DNA of 64,000 nucleotides from Pseudacidovorax intermedius (GTDB lineage Bacteria; Pseudomonadota; Gammaproteobacteria; Burkholderiales; Burkholderiaceae_C). The stretch covers positions 1,170,836 to 1,234,835 of the forward strand of contig NZ_QQAV01000001.1 in the NCBI RefSeq assembly GCF_003350475.1, given 5' to 3'. Of this stretch, positions 50,500-59,283 are shown in pieces. The translations under genes and the position numbers were made by a program. The stretch's first letter is position 1. Every line of letters begins with the position of its first letter. The notes below the pieces were generated by a model, which ran no database searches, was not told the DNA's origin, and saw nothing but the letters and a program-made list of their open reading frames with translations.

Positions 50500-52017
50500 T
50501 TACTTGGCCGTGGGCATCACAAACTCGGCGCCCTTGCCGATGCTCTCCGGCCAGCGCTGCATGATCGACTTCTGCTTGGTGTAGAAGCGCACGCCTTCCT
50601 CGCCGTAGGCATGCATGTCGCCGAAGAGCGAGCGCTTCCAGCCGCCGAAGCCCTGCCAGGCCATGGGAACCGGGATCGGCACGTTGATGCCGACCATGCC
50701 CACCTGGATGCGGCGGCCGAATTCGCGCGCCACGTTGCCGTCGCGGGTGAAGCAGGCCACGCCGTTGCCGAATTCGTGGGCGTTGATCAGGTCGACGGCC
50801 TCGGCCAGGTCCTTCACGCGCACGCAGCCCAGCACCGGGCCGAAGATCTCTTCCTTGTAGATCCGCATCTCGGGCGTGACATGGTCGAAGAGCGTGCCGC
50901 CCAGCCAGAAGCCGCCTTCGCAGCCTTCGCCGGCCTGCTTGCCGTCGAAGCCGCGGCCGTCCACCAGCAGCTTCGCGCCTTCCTGCTCGCCCAGGTCGAT
51001 GTAGCCGCGGATGCGCTCGTGCGCCGCCTTGGTGACGATGGGGCCCATCTCGGCGTCGAGGTTCTCGCCGTCCAGCACCTTGAGCGTCCTCGTGCGCTCG
51101 ACCAGCTTGGGGATCAGCTTGTCGGCCACGTCGCCCACCAGCACCGCCACGCTGATGGCCATGCAGCGCTCGCCAGCCGAGCCGTAGCCGGCGCCGATCA
51201 GCGCGTCCACGGCCTGGTCGATGTCGGCGTCGGGCATCACCACCATGTGGTTCTTGGCGCCGCCCAGGGCCTGCACGCGCTTGCCGTGGCGGGCACCGGT
51301 CTCGTAGATGTAGTTGGCGATGGGCGTGGAGCCGACGAAGCTCACGGCCTTGACGTCGGGGTGCGTCAGCAGCGCGTCCACGGCCACTTTGTCGCCCTGC
51401 ACCACGTTGAACACGCCGTCGGGCAGGCCTGCTTCCTTCAGCAGCTCGGCGATGCGCAGCGAGGGGCTCGGGTCGGTCGGGCTGGGCTTGAGCACGAAGG
51501 TGTTGCCCGCGGCGATGGCCACCGGGAACATCCACATCGGCACCATCACCGGGAAGTTGAAGGGCGTGATGCCCGCCACCACGCCCAGGGGCTGGCGCAG
51601 GGTCCAGTTGTCGATGCCGGTGGAGACCTGCTCGGTGAAGTCGCCCTTGAGCAGCTGCGGAATGCCGCAGGCGAATTCCACGATGTCGATGCCGCGCGTG
51701 ACCTCGCCCTGCGCGTCGGTGAACACCTTGCCGTGCTCGGCGGTGATCAGGTGGGCCAGTTCGTCGCGGTGCTGGTTCAGCAGTTCCAGGAACTTGAACA
51801 TCACCCGCGCGCGGCGGATCGGCGGCGTGTCGGCCCACTTCGGAAAGGCGGCCTGCGCGGCGGCCACGGCGGCGTTCACCTGGTCCACGTCCGCCAGGCC
51901 GGTGCGGCCGGTTAGGGCGCCCGTGGCGGGGTTGAACACGTCTTGCGTGCGGCCCGAGGCGTTGGCCACGACCTGGCCGTGGATGTAGTGGTCGATGGCG
52001 GCAATGCTGTTCTTCAT
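50500..52017 (-). CDS. mmsA: CoA-acylating methylmalonate-semialdehyde dehydrogenase
   Basis: A 505-aa aldehyde dehydrogenase family member that makes propionyl- or acetyl-CoA from methylmalonate or malonate semialdehyde, in valine, beta-alanine and pyrimidine breakdown. Seen: [23 protein letters not shown] (short blocks) in the N-half, the catalytic cysteine in [14 protein letters not shown], and [12 protein letters not shown]. The second step of reductive pyrimidine degradation yields the same semialdehyde, which may link it loosely to the operon at 1-6339. It is divergent from a LysR regulator that probably controls it. Confidence 0.93.
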   Translation of the reverse strand: MKNSIAAIDHYIHGQVVANASGRTQDVFNPATGALTGRTGLADVDQVNAAVAAAQAAFPKWADTPPIRRARVMFKFLELLNQHRDELAHLITAEHGKVFTDAQGEVTRGIDIVEFACGIPQLLKGDFTEQVSTGIDNWTLRQPLGVVAGITPFNFPVMVPMWMFPVAIAAGNTFVLKPSPTDPSPSLRIAELLKEAGLPDGVFNVVQGDKVAVDALLTHPDVKAVSFVGSTPIANYIYETGARHGKRVQALGGAKNHMVVMPDADIDQAVDALIGAGYGSAGERCMAISVAVLVGDVADKLIPKLVERTRTLKVLDGENLDAEMGPIVTKAAHERIRGYIDLGEQEGAKLLVDGRGFDGKQAGEGCEGGFWLGGTLFDHVTPEMRIYKEEIFGPVLGCVRVKDLAEAVDLINAHEFGNGVACFTRDGNVAREFGRRIQVGMVGINVPIPVPMAWQGFGGWKRSLFGDMHAYGEEGVRFYTKQKSIMQRWPESIGKGAEFVMPTAK

Positions 52018-52093
52018 CGGAAATTTCGTCGGTGGAAGGGGTGGGATGGCTGGCAGTCTAGGACTGCCCCCCTCGGCCGCCTAGCCGCCACGG

Positions 52094-52123
52094 TTGAACT
52101 GATTGTTCAATCTGACGAACAAT
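52094..52123. promoter_or_regulatory. Nested dyads in the mmsA-LysR promoter
   Basis: Two overlapping perfect inverted repeats: TTGAAC (52094-52099) with GTTCAA (52105-52110), and ATTGTTC (52102-52108) with GAACAAT (52117-52123). They share the GTTC element, sit just 7 bp before the LysR start codon and 77 bp before mmsA. This is the usual place for a LysR autoregulatory site. Confidence 0.65.
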
Positions 52124-52129
52124 GGCGCG

Positions 52130-53092
52130 ATGGATCATTCCAAGATCGAAGGCCTCTGGGCCCATGTGCACTGGCTGACCGTGCTGGCCGAGCAGGGCAG
52201 CTACACCGCCGCGGCCCGCCGCCTGGGCGTGAGCAAGGCCGGCATGAGCCAGCGCATCGCCGAGCTGGAGCGCAAGGCTGGCGTGCCGCTGGTGCAGCGC
52301 ACCACCCGCAGCGTGCGCCTGACCGAGGCCGGCCAGCGGCTGGTGGAGGAAACGCGCACCGCCTTCGACGCCATCGCCCAGAGCTTTGCCGGCGTGCGCG
52401 ACTTGGCGGGCGTGCCGCGTGGCCGTCTGCGGGTTACGGCGCCGGTCGCGCTGGCCCGGCAGCAACTGGTGCCGCGGCTGGCCGACTTCCTGCGCGCCCA
52501 TCCCGAGGTGCGCATCGAACTGGAGCTCTCCGACCGCCTGAGCGCCCTGGCCATGGAAGGCTTCGACCTCGCCATCCGCCACAGCGCCGCGCCGCCCGAC
52601 ACGCACGTGGCCTGGCCCCTGTGCCAGACCCGCAGCCTGCTGGTGGCCAGCCGCGCCTACCTGCGCCAGCGCGGGGAGCCGGCGGTGCCGGCGGACCTGG
52701 GCAGCCATGACTGTCTGTACTACCCGCGCCAGGACCAGCCCGCCTGGCATTTCCTGCCCCGACCGGCGCAGGCGGACACCGAGCGGATCACCGTGCCGGT
52801 GGCCGGGCCTTTCGCGGCCAACAACAGCGAGGCCTTGCGCGACGCCGCTGCCGCAGGTCTCGGTATTGCGCTGCTGCCCGACTTCAGCGCACAGGCCGGA
52901 CTGCGCAGCGGCCAGTTGGTGGAGGTGCTGCCGGCCTGGCAGCCGGTGGGCGCCTTCGCGGAGCAGCTGTTCGCCATCCGCCCTTACGCCCCGCATGTGC
53001 CGCGGGCCGTCGCGGCTTTCGTCGCCTGGCTGCGGGAGGTCTTTGCGGAGGGCTTCTCGGTGCACGCAGTGCCTGCTGAATCCCCGGTCTGA
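52130..53092 (+). CDS. LysR-family transcriptional regulator (of mmsA)
   Basis: A 320-aa regulator. The helix-turn-helix is in LAEQGSYTAAARRLGVSKAGMSQRIAELE (residues about 17-45; short blocks GSYTAAARRLGVSKAGMS), and a periplasmic-binding-fold effector domain follows (from GRLRVTAPVALARQQLV, about 95). I chose ATG 52130 over ATG 52103 because the latter would place the dyads inside the gene. It is divergent from mmsA by 112 bp. The effector is unknown, perhaps a semialdehyde or its acid. Confidence 0.92.
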   Translation: MDHSKIEGLWAHVHWLTVLAEQGSYTAAARRLGVSKAGMSQRIAELERKAGVPLVQRTTRSVRLTEAGQRLVEETRTAFDAIAQSFAGVRDLAGVPRGRLRVTAPVALARQQLVPRLADFLRAHPEVRIELELSDRLSALAMEGFDLAIRHSAAPPDTHVAWPLCQTRSLLVASRAYLRQRGEPAVPADLGSHDCLYYPRQDQPAWHFLPRPAQADTERITVPVAGPFAANNSEALRDAAAAGLGIALLPDFSAQAGLRSGQLVEVLPAWQPVGAFAEQLFAIRPYAPHVPRAVAAFVAWLREVFAEGFSVHAVPAESPV

Positions 53093-53267
53093 CCGGCCGC
53101 GCCGGTAGACAGGGGCGAGCTGCCCGGCCCTCGCGCCGCCAGTGTTTGTGGGAGTGGCCCCACTGCCGATCGCGCCCCGTGCGGTCAAGCGTCAGTGGCG
53201 GGTCAGCGGGTAGCATTCACCGGTTGCCCGCCGCCGGCCGGTCCACGGTCGGGCACACCGCCAACGA

Positions 53268-54419
53268 ATGCTTTCCTCCCACATCCAGCTTCCGAGCGAC
53301 GACGCATGGCCGCGCGTGGACCGCGCCCAGGCCGAGGAGCATGGGCCGTGGGCGCCTACGGGGCGGTGGACAGTGCTGGCCTTTTCCTCGCGCGAGCAGT
53401 GGCTGGCGCTGGAGCGTTGCCTTGACGAGGCAGCCGGCACGGGTGGCGGCTGGGATCTGCGCGGCATCGAGCAGCTCGACCATGTCGGCGCCCAGCTGCT
53501 GTGGAACCACTGGGGCCGCCAGTGGCCGGCGCAGCTCCAGCTCAGCGATTCGCAGAAGGCCGTGCTCGACCAGGTCGCGCAGTACACGGTGCCGCTGCCG
53601 CCGCCCGCCGCGCAGGGCTGGGCCACCTGGCCGGCGCGGCTGCTGGCGCAGGGCCCGGCGCTGCTGCGCCTGGGCCGCCAGACCCTGTTGCTGGTCGGTC
53701 AGCTGGCGCTGGACCTGCTGCGGCTGGCACGCGCACCGCAGCGCGGACCCTGGCGCGACTTCTCGGGCCATCTTTACCGCATTGGCGCCACGGCCCTGCC
53801 GATCACCGCGCTCGTCGGCCTGCTGATCGGCGTGGTGCTGGCCTACCTGATGTCGAACCAGCTGCGCAACTACGGCGCGGAATCCTTCGTGGTGAACATC
53901 CTGGGCCTGTCGATCCTGCGCGAGCTGGGGCCGGTGCTGGCGGCGGTGCTGGTGGCGGGCCGCTCCGGCTCGGCCATCACGGCGCAGATCGGCGTCATGC
54001 GCGTGACCGAGGAGCTGGACGCCATGCGCGTTATGGGCATCCCGCCCGGCTACCGCCTGGTCATGCCGCGGGTGCTGGCCCTGGCCGTGGTGATGCCGCT
54101 GGTGGCGCTGTGGACCTCGCTCTCGGCACTGGCGGGCGGCATGTTCGCGGCTTGGTCGGCGCTGGACATCGCGCCCGTGTTTTTCATGCAGCAGCTGCCG
54201 CGGGCGGTGCCCTTCGTCAACCTTTACATCGCGCTGGCCAAGTCGGCGGTGTTCGGCGTGATGATCGCCCTCATCGCCTGCCACCACGGCCTGCGGGTGG
54301 AGCCCAACACCGAGAGCCTGGGCCGGCGCACCACCGCCTCGGTGGTGGCGGCGATCACCATGGTCATCCTGGTCGACGCGCTCTTCGCCCTGCTGTTCCG
54401 CGGGGTGGGCTTCCGATGA
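53268..54419 (+). CDS. Lipid ABC transporter permease with N-terminal STAS domain (MlaE-like)
   Basis: A 383-aa inner-membrane protein. Residues about 30-115 (WTVLAFSSREQWLALER; DLRGIEQLDHVGAQLLW) form a STAS-like domain, and residues about 165-383 form the MlaE/YrbE permease (ALPITALVGLLIGVVLAYL; ILRELGPVLAAVLVAGRSGSAI). In E. coli the STAS protein MlaB is separate; here it is fused, as in other MCE systems. It overlaps the ATPase by ATGA. First gene of a four-gene MCE operon. Confidence 0.92.
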   Translation: MLSSHIQLPSDDAWPRVDRAQAEEHGPWAPTGRWTVLAFSSREQWLALERCLDEAAGTGGGWDLRGIEQLDHVGAQLLWNHWGRQWPAQLQLSDSQKAVLDQVAQYTVPLPPPAAQGWATWPARLLAQGPALLRLGRQTLLLVGQLALDLLRLARAPQRGPWRDFSGHLYRIGATALPITALVGLLIGVVLAYLMSNQLRNYGAESFVVNILGLSILRELGPVLAAVLVAGRSGSAITAQIGVMRVTEELDAMRVMGIPPGYRLVMPRVLALAVVMPLVALWTSLSALAGGMFAAWSALDIAPVFFMQQLPRAVPFVNLYIALAKSAVFGVMIALIACHHGLRVEPNTESLGRRTTASVVAAITMVILVDALFALLFRGVGFR

Positions 54420-55207
54420 TCCACCGCCTGCATGAGCGCGGCACCATGGTCGAGATCCGCGGCCTGTGGACCGAATTCCCACGCGGGCGCGGCCAGGTGC
54501 AGGTGGTGCACCGCGACCTGGATCTGGACATCCGGCGCGGCGAGATCCTCTCGCTGGTGGGCGGCTCGGGTACCGGCAAGACGGTTCTGCTGCGGCAGAT
54601 CCTGGGTCTGCAGGCGCTCACGCGTGGCACGGTGCGCGTGCTGGGCGCCCCGCCTGCCGAGCTGAGTGCGCGCGGCGCTGCAGCCGTGGGCATGCTGTTC
54701 CAGCACGGCGCGCTGTTCTCGGCCTTCAGCGTGCTGGAGAACATCGCCTTTCCGCTGCGCGAACTCAAGCTGCTGCCCGACGAGCTGATCCGCGATGCGG
54801 CGCTGGTCAAGCTCCAGATGGTGGGCCTGGGCCCCGAGCATGCGCACAAGATGCCGGCCAACCTCTCGGGCGGCATGATCAAGCGCGTGGCCCTGGCGCG
54901 GGCGCTCATCATGGACCCGCCCCTGCTGCTGCTCGACGAGCCCACCGCCGGGCTGGACCCGGCGGCCTCGGACAGCTTCTGCGAGCTGCTGCGCGGCCTG
55001 CACCGCGAACTGGGCCTGACGGTGGTGATGGTCACCCATGACCTGGACACGCTGTTCGACCTGTCCACCCGCATCGCCGTGCTGGCCGACCAGCGCGTGA
55101 TCGCACTGGGCAGCGCGCGCGAGGTGATGGCGGTGGACCATCCCTTCATCCGCGAGTACTTCCTGGGCGGACGCGGCCACCGCGCCGCGCTCGCCCTGCC
55201 ATCCTGA
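54416..55207 (+). CDS. Lipid ABC transporter ATPase (MlaF-like)
   Basis: A 263-aa ATPase energising phospholipid movement. Walker A is GGSGTGKTVLLR, the signature is LSGGMIKRVALARAL, Walker B is LLLLDEPTAGLDP and the switch is VMVTHDLDTL. MlaF features include HGALFSAFSVLENIAFPLRE. The start at 54416 overlaps the permease stop. It is coupled to the MCE protein 17 bp downstream. Confidence 0.94.
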   Translation: MIHRLHERGTMVEIRGLWTEFPRGRGQVQVVHRDLDLDIRRGEILSLVGGSGTGKTVLLRQILGLQALTRGTVRVLGAPPAELSARGAAAVGMLFQHGALFSAFSVLENIAFPLRELKLLPDELIRDAALVKLQMVGLGPEHAHKMPANLSGGMIKRVALARALIMDPPLLLLDEPTAGLDPAASDSFCELLRGLHRELGLTVVMVTHDLDTLFDLSTRIAVLADQRVIALGSAREVMAVDHPFIREYFLGGRGHRAALALPS

Positions 55208-55224
55208 ACGGGAAGAGGAACACC

Positions 55225-56190
55225 ATGGAAAACAAGTCCCATGCCCTGGCCGCTGGCGCCTTCGTCTTCGGCATGCTGGCCCTGCTGGTGGCGTTGGTGC
55301 TCTGGTTCACCCGCGACAGCACGGTGCGCAACACCTATGAGCTGAGCACCCGCGACCCTGTGAGCGGCCTGCAGCCGCAGGCGGCGGTGCGCTACCGCGG
55401 CATCATGGTCGGCAAGGTGGCCAGCATCGACTTCGACCCCGAGAAGCGCGGCAACGTGCGGGTGAGGCTGGCCATCGATGAGCGGGTGCCGCTCACCAAG
55501 TCCACCTTCGCCAGCCTGAGCTACCAGGGCGTGACCGGCCTGGCCTTCGTGGCGCTGGACGACAAGGGCGAGTCGCAGGAGCCGCTGCTGCCCAACAACG
55601 ACGACCCGCCGCAGATCCCGCTGCGCCCGTCCATGTTCTCGCAGCTGCAGGGCCGCGGCGAGGCGATCCTGAACCAGGTGGAAGAGGCCACGCGCCGCGC
55701 CAACGCCCTGCTGAGCGACCAGAACCAGCAGCGCATCGCCCAGGCGCTGGAGAACATCGCGCAGGTCACGGCCCATGCCAACGACCTCACCCGCACGCTC
55801 GACCAGACCTTGCGCACGCGGGTGGACCCGGCCCTGGCCGCCATTCCGCCGCTGGCGCAGACGGTGCGCGGCACCGCGCAGAACTTCGGCCAGGCGGCGC
55901 AGTCGCTCAACGCCACGCTGCAGCGCCTCAATGCCGAGGACGGCGCGCTGGCCCGACTGGGCAGCGGCACGGCCGCGCTGCAGCAGACGCTGGAGTCGGT
56001 CAATGCCACCACGTTGCCGCGCCTGAATCGCGCGGCCGACGACACCTCGCTGGCGGCTCGCCGCCTCGGCCGCGTAGCCGACACCATTGCCGACAGTCCG
56101 CAATCGCTGATCTATGGCACGGGCGTGCCGGCGCCCGGCCCAGGCGAGCCCGGCTTCGTGGCGCCGGTGCCTGCGGCGGCCGGCCGCTGA
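55225..56190 (+). CDS. MCE-domain lipid-binding protein (MlaD/PqiB class)
   Basis: A 321-aa protein with one N-terminal membrane anchor (ALAAGAFVFGMLALLVALVLWF, in short blocks; about residues 7-28) and one MCE domain (about 36-125, RDPVSGLQPQAAVRYRGIMVGKVASI). A long helical coiled-coil follows (about 130-285), longer than E. coli MlaD and closer to Mycobacterium/PqiB-like proteins, and it may form a tunnel across the periplasm. Normal for betaproteobacterial members. Confidence 0.92.
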   Translation: MENKSHALAAGAFVFGMLALLVALVLWFTRDSTVRNTYELSTRDPVSGLQPQAAVRYRGIMVGKVASIDFDPEKRGNVRVRLAIDERVPLTKSTFASLSYQGVTGLAFVALDDKGESQEPLLPNNDDPPQIPLRPSMFSQLQGRGEAILNQVEEATRRANALLSDQNQQRIAQALENIAQVTAHANDLTRTLDQTLRTRVDPALAAIPPLAQTVRGTAQNFGQAAQSLNATLQRLNAEDGALARLGSGTAALQQTLESVNATTLPRLNRAADDTSLAARRLGRVADTIADSPQSLIYGTGVPAPGPGEPGFVAPVPAAAGR

Positions 56191-56207
56191 TGCGAAGGAG
56201 CGTTTCC

Positions 56208-56954
56208 ATGTCCCGCCTGATTCACCCTCGTTCCCTGTTCGAGGTGCCTGTCGCGCCACGCCGCAGCTCCGCTTCCGAGCCACAAGGCCCTGGCGGCGGG
56301 ATCGCACGTCGTGCGAGCGTCGCCTGCCAGGCACTGCTCGCTGCCGCGGCGCTGGCCTTGGCCGCCTGCAGCGCGCTGCCCGACAAACCCCACCGCAGCA
56401 TCAGCTACGACTTCGGCCCCGGCCCGTTGGCTCCCGCCGTAACGGCATCCGCAGCCACGGCCGCGCTGCCACCGATCACGCTGGCCGACCTGGACACGTC
56501 CGCTTCGCGCCTGGAAGGCACGGCTCTCAACTATCGGCTGGGCTACGAGGAAGCGCAGGCGCTGCGGCCCTACGCCACGGCGCGCTGGACGCAGCCGCCG
56601 CTGCAGCTCTTCCGCCAACGGCTGCGTGATGCCCTCGCCGAGCAGCGCACTGTGCTCGGCACGCTCGAAGCCGGCAACCTGGCGCGCGAAGGCCGCAGCA
56701 GCGAGGTGCTGCGCATCTCGCTCGACGAGTTCAGCCATTACTTCGCCTCGCCCACGTTGAGCAGCGGACTGGTGCGCGTGCGCGCCACGCTGCTGTCGCT
56801 GTCGCCCACCGGCGAGCGGGTGCTGGGCCAGCGCGTCTTCGTGGTTCAGCGTCCGGCCGCCACGGCAGATGCGGCCGGCGGCGCCAAGGCCCTGGCTTCC
56901 GCCAGCGACGAAGTGATCGCGGACATGGTCCGCTGGGTCAACAGCCGCCGCTGA
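56208..56954 (+). CDS. ABC-type transport auxiliary lipoprotein (PqiC/DUF330-like)
   Basis: A 248-aa lipoprotein. GAAGGAG lies about 7 bp before ATG 56208; an earlier ATG at 56190 overlaps the MCE stop and is the alternative. A lengthy N-terminal region (about 45 residues) precedes the hydrophobic stretch and lipobox LAAC (about residues 43-50), which is unusual for a lipoprotein. The rest matches the ABC_trans_aux fold (YDFGPGPL; YATARWTQPPLQLFRQRLRDAL). It should sit at the outer membrane as the partner of the MCE protein. Confidence 0.87.
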   Translation: MSRLIHPRSLFEVPVAPRRSSASEPQGPGGGIARRASVACQALLAAAALALAACSALPDKPHRSISYDFGPGPLAPAVTASAATAALPPITLADLDTSASRLEGTALNYRLGYEEAQALRPYATARWTQPPLQLFRQRLRDALAEQRTVLGTLEAGNLAREGRSSEVLRISLDEFSHYFASPTLSSGLVRVRATLLSLSPTGERVLGQRVFVVQRPAATADAAGGAKALASASDEVIADMVRWVNSRR

Positions 56955-57620
56955 TCAGGGCATGGCGCGGGCCAGCACCGGAAACAGCTTGCCCAGCCCG
57001 TCGGCCATCACCTCCACGGCCAGCGCCGCCAGGATCAGGCCCATCAACCGCGTCATCACGTTGATGCCCGTTTTGCCCAGCACGCGTGCGATGGGCTCGG
57101 CCATCAGCAGCGCCAGCAGCGTGGCCAGGGCGATCACGGCGCCGTAGCCCACCAGCACCAGCATCTGCCACCAGTGCTGCACCTTCTCGGCATAGATCAC
57201 CATGGTCGACATGGTGGCCGGGCCGGTCAGCAGCGGGATGGTCAGCGGAACCACGGCGATGGAGGCGCCCAGCGACGCCTTCACCTCGGTCGCGCGGATC
57301 TCCTCCTGGCTGGTCTTGGCCTCGGCCGGCTGCGCGTTGAGCATGTTCAGTGCGCTCATCAGCAGCAGCATGCCGCCACCCACCTGGAAGCTGGCGATGG
57401 AGATGCCGAAGAAGGACAGCAGCTGCAGCCCGATCAGCGCGCTCACCGCGATCACCACGAAGGCGCTGAAGGCCGCCACGCGGGCGGTGCGCTGGCGCAT
57501 GCGGTCGCTGTAGCCCTGCGTGTAGTGGATGAAGAAGGGCACGATCGCCAGCGGATTCACGATGGCCATCAGCGTGATCAGCGGCTTGATCAGGTCCATC
57601 GAGTGGCCCATGCCGGTCAT
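56955..57620 (-). CDS. MarC family integral membrane protein
   Basis: A 221-aa protein with six hydrophobic segments. Conserved elements are LITLMAIVNPLAIVPFFIHYTQ, the GGGMLLLMSALNML region and AIVPLTIPLLTGPATMSTMVIYAEK. MarC proteins were once linked to antibiotic resistance, but that role is not supported and the true one is unknown. Its stop abuts the stop of the convergent lipoprotein gene. Confidence 0.92.
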   Translation of the reverse strand: MTGMGHSMDLIKPLITLMAIVNPLAIVPFFIHYTQGYSDRMRQRTARVAAFSAFVVIAVSALIGLQLLSFFGISIASFQVGGGMLLLMSALNMLNAQPAEAKTSQEEIRATEVKASLGASIAVVPLTIPLLTGPATMSTMVIYAEKVQHWWQMLVLVGYGAVIALATLLALLMAEPIARVLGKTGINVMTRLMGLILAALAVEVMADGLGKLFPVLARAMP

Positions 57621-57623
57621 CGC

Positions 57624-58373
57624 TCAGCGCCCGCCCGTCACGTCCAGCAGCGCGCCGGTGGTGTAGCTGGCCTCGGGCGAGAGCAGCCACAGCACGGCGG
57701 CCGCGATCTCCTCGGCCGTGCCCACGCGCTGCATCGGCACGGTGCCGGCGAGCTGGAAGGCCCGGTCGGGCAGGCCGCCAGAGGCATGGATGTCGGTGTC
57801 GATCAGCCCCGGCCGAACGGCATTGACGCGGATGCCTTCGGCCGCCACCTCGCGCGCCAGGCCCAGCGTCATGGTGTCGATGGCGGCCTTGCTGGCGGCG
57901 TAGTCCACGTACAGACCAGGCGAGCCCAGGCGGGCCGCGGCGCTGCTCAGGTTGACGATGGCGCCCCCGCTGCCGCCATGGCGCGTGCTCATCCGCCGAA
58001 CCGCCTCGCGCGCGCACAGGAAGCTGCCGGTCACATTGATGCGGAACATCCGTTCCAGCCGCGCCCCCTGCATCTCGTCGACGCGGGTCTGCACGTCCAC
58101 CACGCCGGCGTTGTTGACCAGGCCCGTCAGGCGGCCGAACTTGGCGTCGACCTGGCGGAACATGGCGTCGATCTGGGCCTCGTCGCCCACGTCGGCCCGC
58201 ACGGCCATGGCGCGGCCGCCCGCTTCGCGGATGCGGCGCACCACCTCGTCGGCCGCCAGCGACTGGCTGGCGTAGTTGACCGCCACCGCCCAGCCGCGGC
58301 GACCTGCTTCGAGCGCGACGGCGGCACCGATGCCGCGGCTCGCGCCGGTGACCAAGAGCACTCCGGATTCCAA
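57624..58373 (-). CDS. SDR-family oxidoreductase
   Basis: A 249-aa short-chain dehydrogenase/reductase. TTG 58373 is the likely start: AGAAGGAG lies 6 bp before it, whereas the in-frame ATG codons upstream lie in poorly coding sequence. The cofactor motif VTGASRGIGAA is at residues 8-18, the catalytic residues are Ser in NLSSAAA and YAASK, and the end is LDVTGGR. It reduces or oxidises an unknown keto/hydroxy compound. It is 3 bp upstream of marC on the same strand. Confidence 0.9.
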   Translation of the reverse strand: MESGVLLVTGASRGIGAAVALEAGRRGWAVAVNYASQSLAADEVVRRIREAGGRAMAVRADVGDEAQIDAMFRQVDAKFGRLTGLVNNAGVVDVQTRVDEMQGARLERMFRINVTGSFLCAREAVRRMSTRHGGSGGAIVNLSSAAARLGSPGLYVDYAASKAAIDTMTLGLAREVAAEGIRVNAVRPGLIDTDIHASGGLPDRAFQLAGTVPMQRVGTAEEIAAAVLWLLSPEASYTTGALLDVTGGR

Positions 58374-58530
58374 GGTCGACTCCTTCTCTGACGACGTGGT
58401 TCGAGGATTCGGGTGAAACTCGCGCCCGGCCGCTGGTGGCGGTGCGCCGCCAGCACCTGCCGGCGGCCTGACGCCTGACCGGCCGCACGTGTCCAACCCC
58501 CCCCGTTTGTACCCAAAGGAGCTGACCCCC

Positions 58531-59214
58531 ATGGGCCAATTCATCGACCTGACTGCCAAGGATGGCTTCACCTTCCCCGCCTACGTGGCCGAACCCGCCG
58601 GCACGCCGAAGGGCGCCGTCGTGGTGGTGCAGGAAATCTTCGGCGTGAACTCGCACATCCGCTCGGTGGCCGACGGCTACGCGGCCGAGGGCTACCTGGC
58701 CGTGGCGCCGGCCACTTTCCACCGCGTCAAGCAGGGCGTGGAGCTGGGCTACGCGGATGAGGACATGAAGGCCGGCTTCGAGCTCAAGACGGCCGTGGAG
58801 GCGCTGCCCGCACCCGGCGTCCTGCAGGACATCCAGGCCGCCATCGAATACGCCGGCCGTGCCGGCAAGGTCGGCCTGGTGGGCTACTGCTGGGGTGGCC
58901 TGCTGACCTGGCGCGGCGCCAGCGAGCTGGCGGGCCTGTCGGCCGCCGTGCCCTACTACGGCGGCGGCATGACCACCCCCGAGGAATCGGCCCGCCAGCC
59001 CAAGGTGCCCGTCATGGCCCACTTCGGCAAGCAGGACCACTGGATTCCGCTGGAGACCGTGGAAGCCTTCAAGAAGGCGCATCCCGAGGTGGAAGTGCAC
59101 ATCTACGAGGCCAACCACGGCTTCAACTGCGACCAGCGCGGCTCTTACGACGCGCCCTCGGCCAAGTTGGCGCGCGAGCGCACGCTGGCCTTCTTCGCCA
59201 AGCACGTCGGCTGA
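58531..59214 (+). CDS. Dienelactone hydrolase family protein
   Basis: A 227-aa alpha/beta hydrolase of the DLH family. The triad is C120 (GYCWGG), D169 (GKQDHW) and H196 (ANHGFN), with E35 (QEIFG) holding the resting cysteine. DLH opens dienelactones in aromatic breakdown, but many members have other ester substrates. AAAGGAG lies 10 bp before the ATG. No aromatic-degradation genes are adjacent. It is divergent from the SDR. Confidence 0.92.
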   Translation: MGQFIDLTAKDGFTFPAYVAEPAGTPKGAVVVVQEIFGVNSHIRSVADGYAAEGYLAVAPATFHRVKQGVELGYADEDMKAGFELKTAVEALPAPGVLQDIQAAIEYAGRAGKVGLVGYCWGGLLTWRGASELAGLSAAVPYYGGGMTTPEESARQPKVPVMAHFGKQDHWIPLETVEAFKKAHPEVEVHIYEANHGFNCDQRGSYDAPSAKLARERTLAFFAKHVG

Positions 59215-59283
59215 CGACCGCGGAAGCGGCCCCGGTCCAAGGCCGTTTCCGTCCGCGCGCAGCCGCGTTCCGGGCGGACGCCT

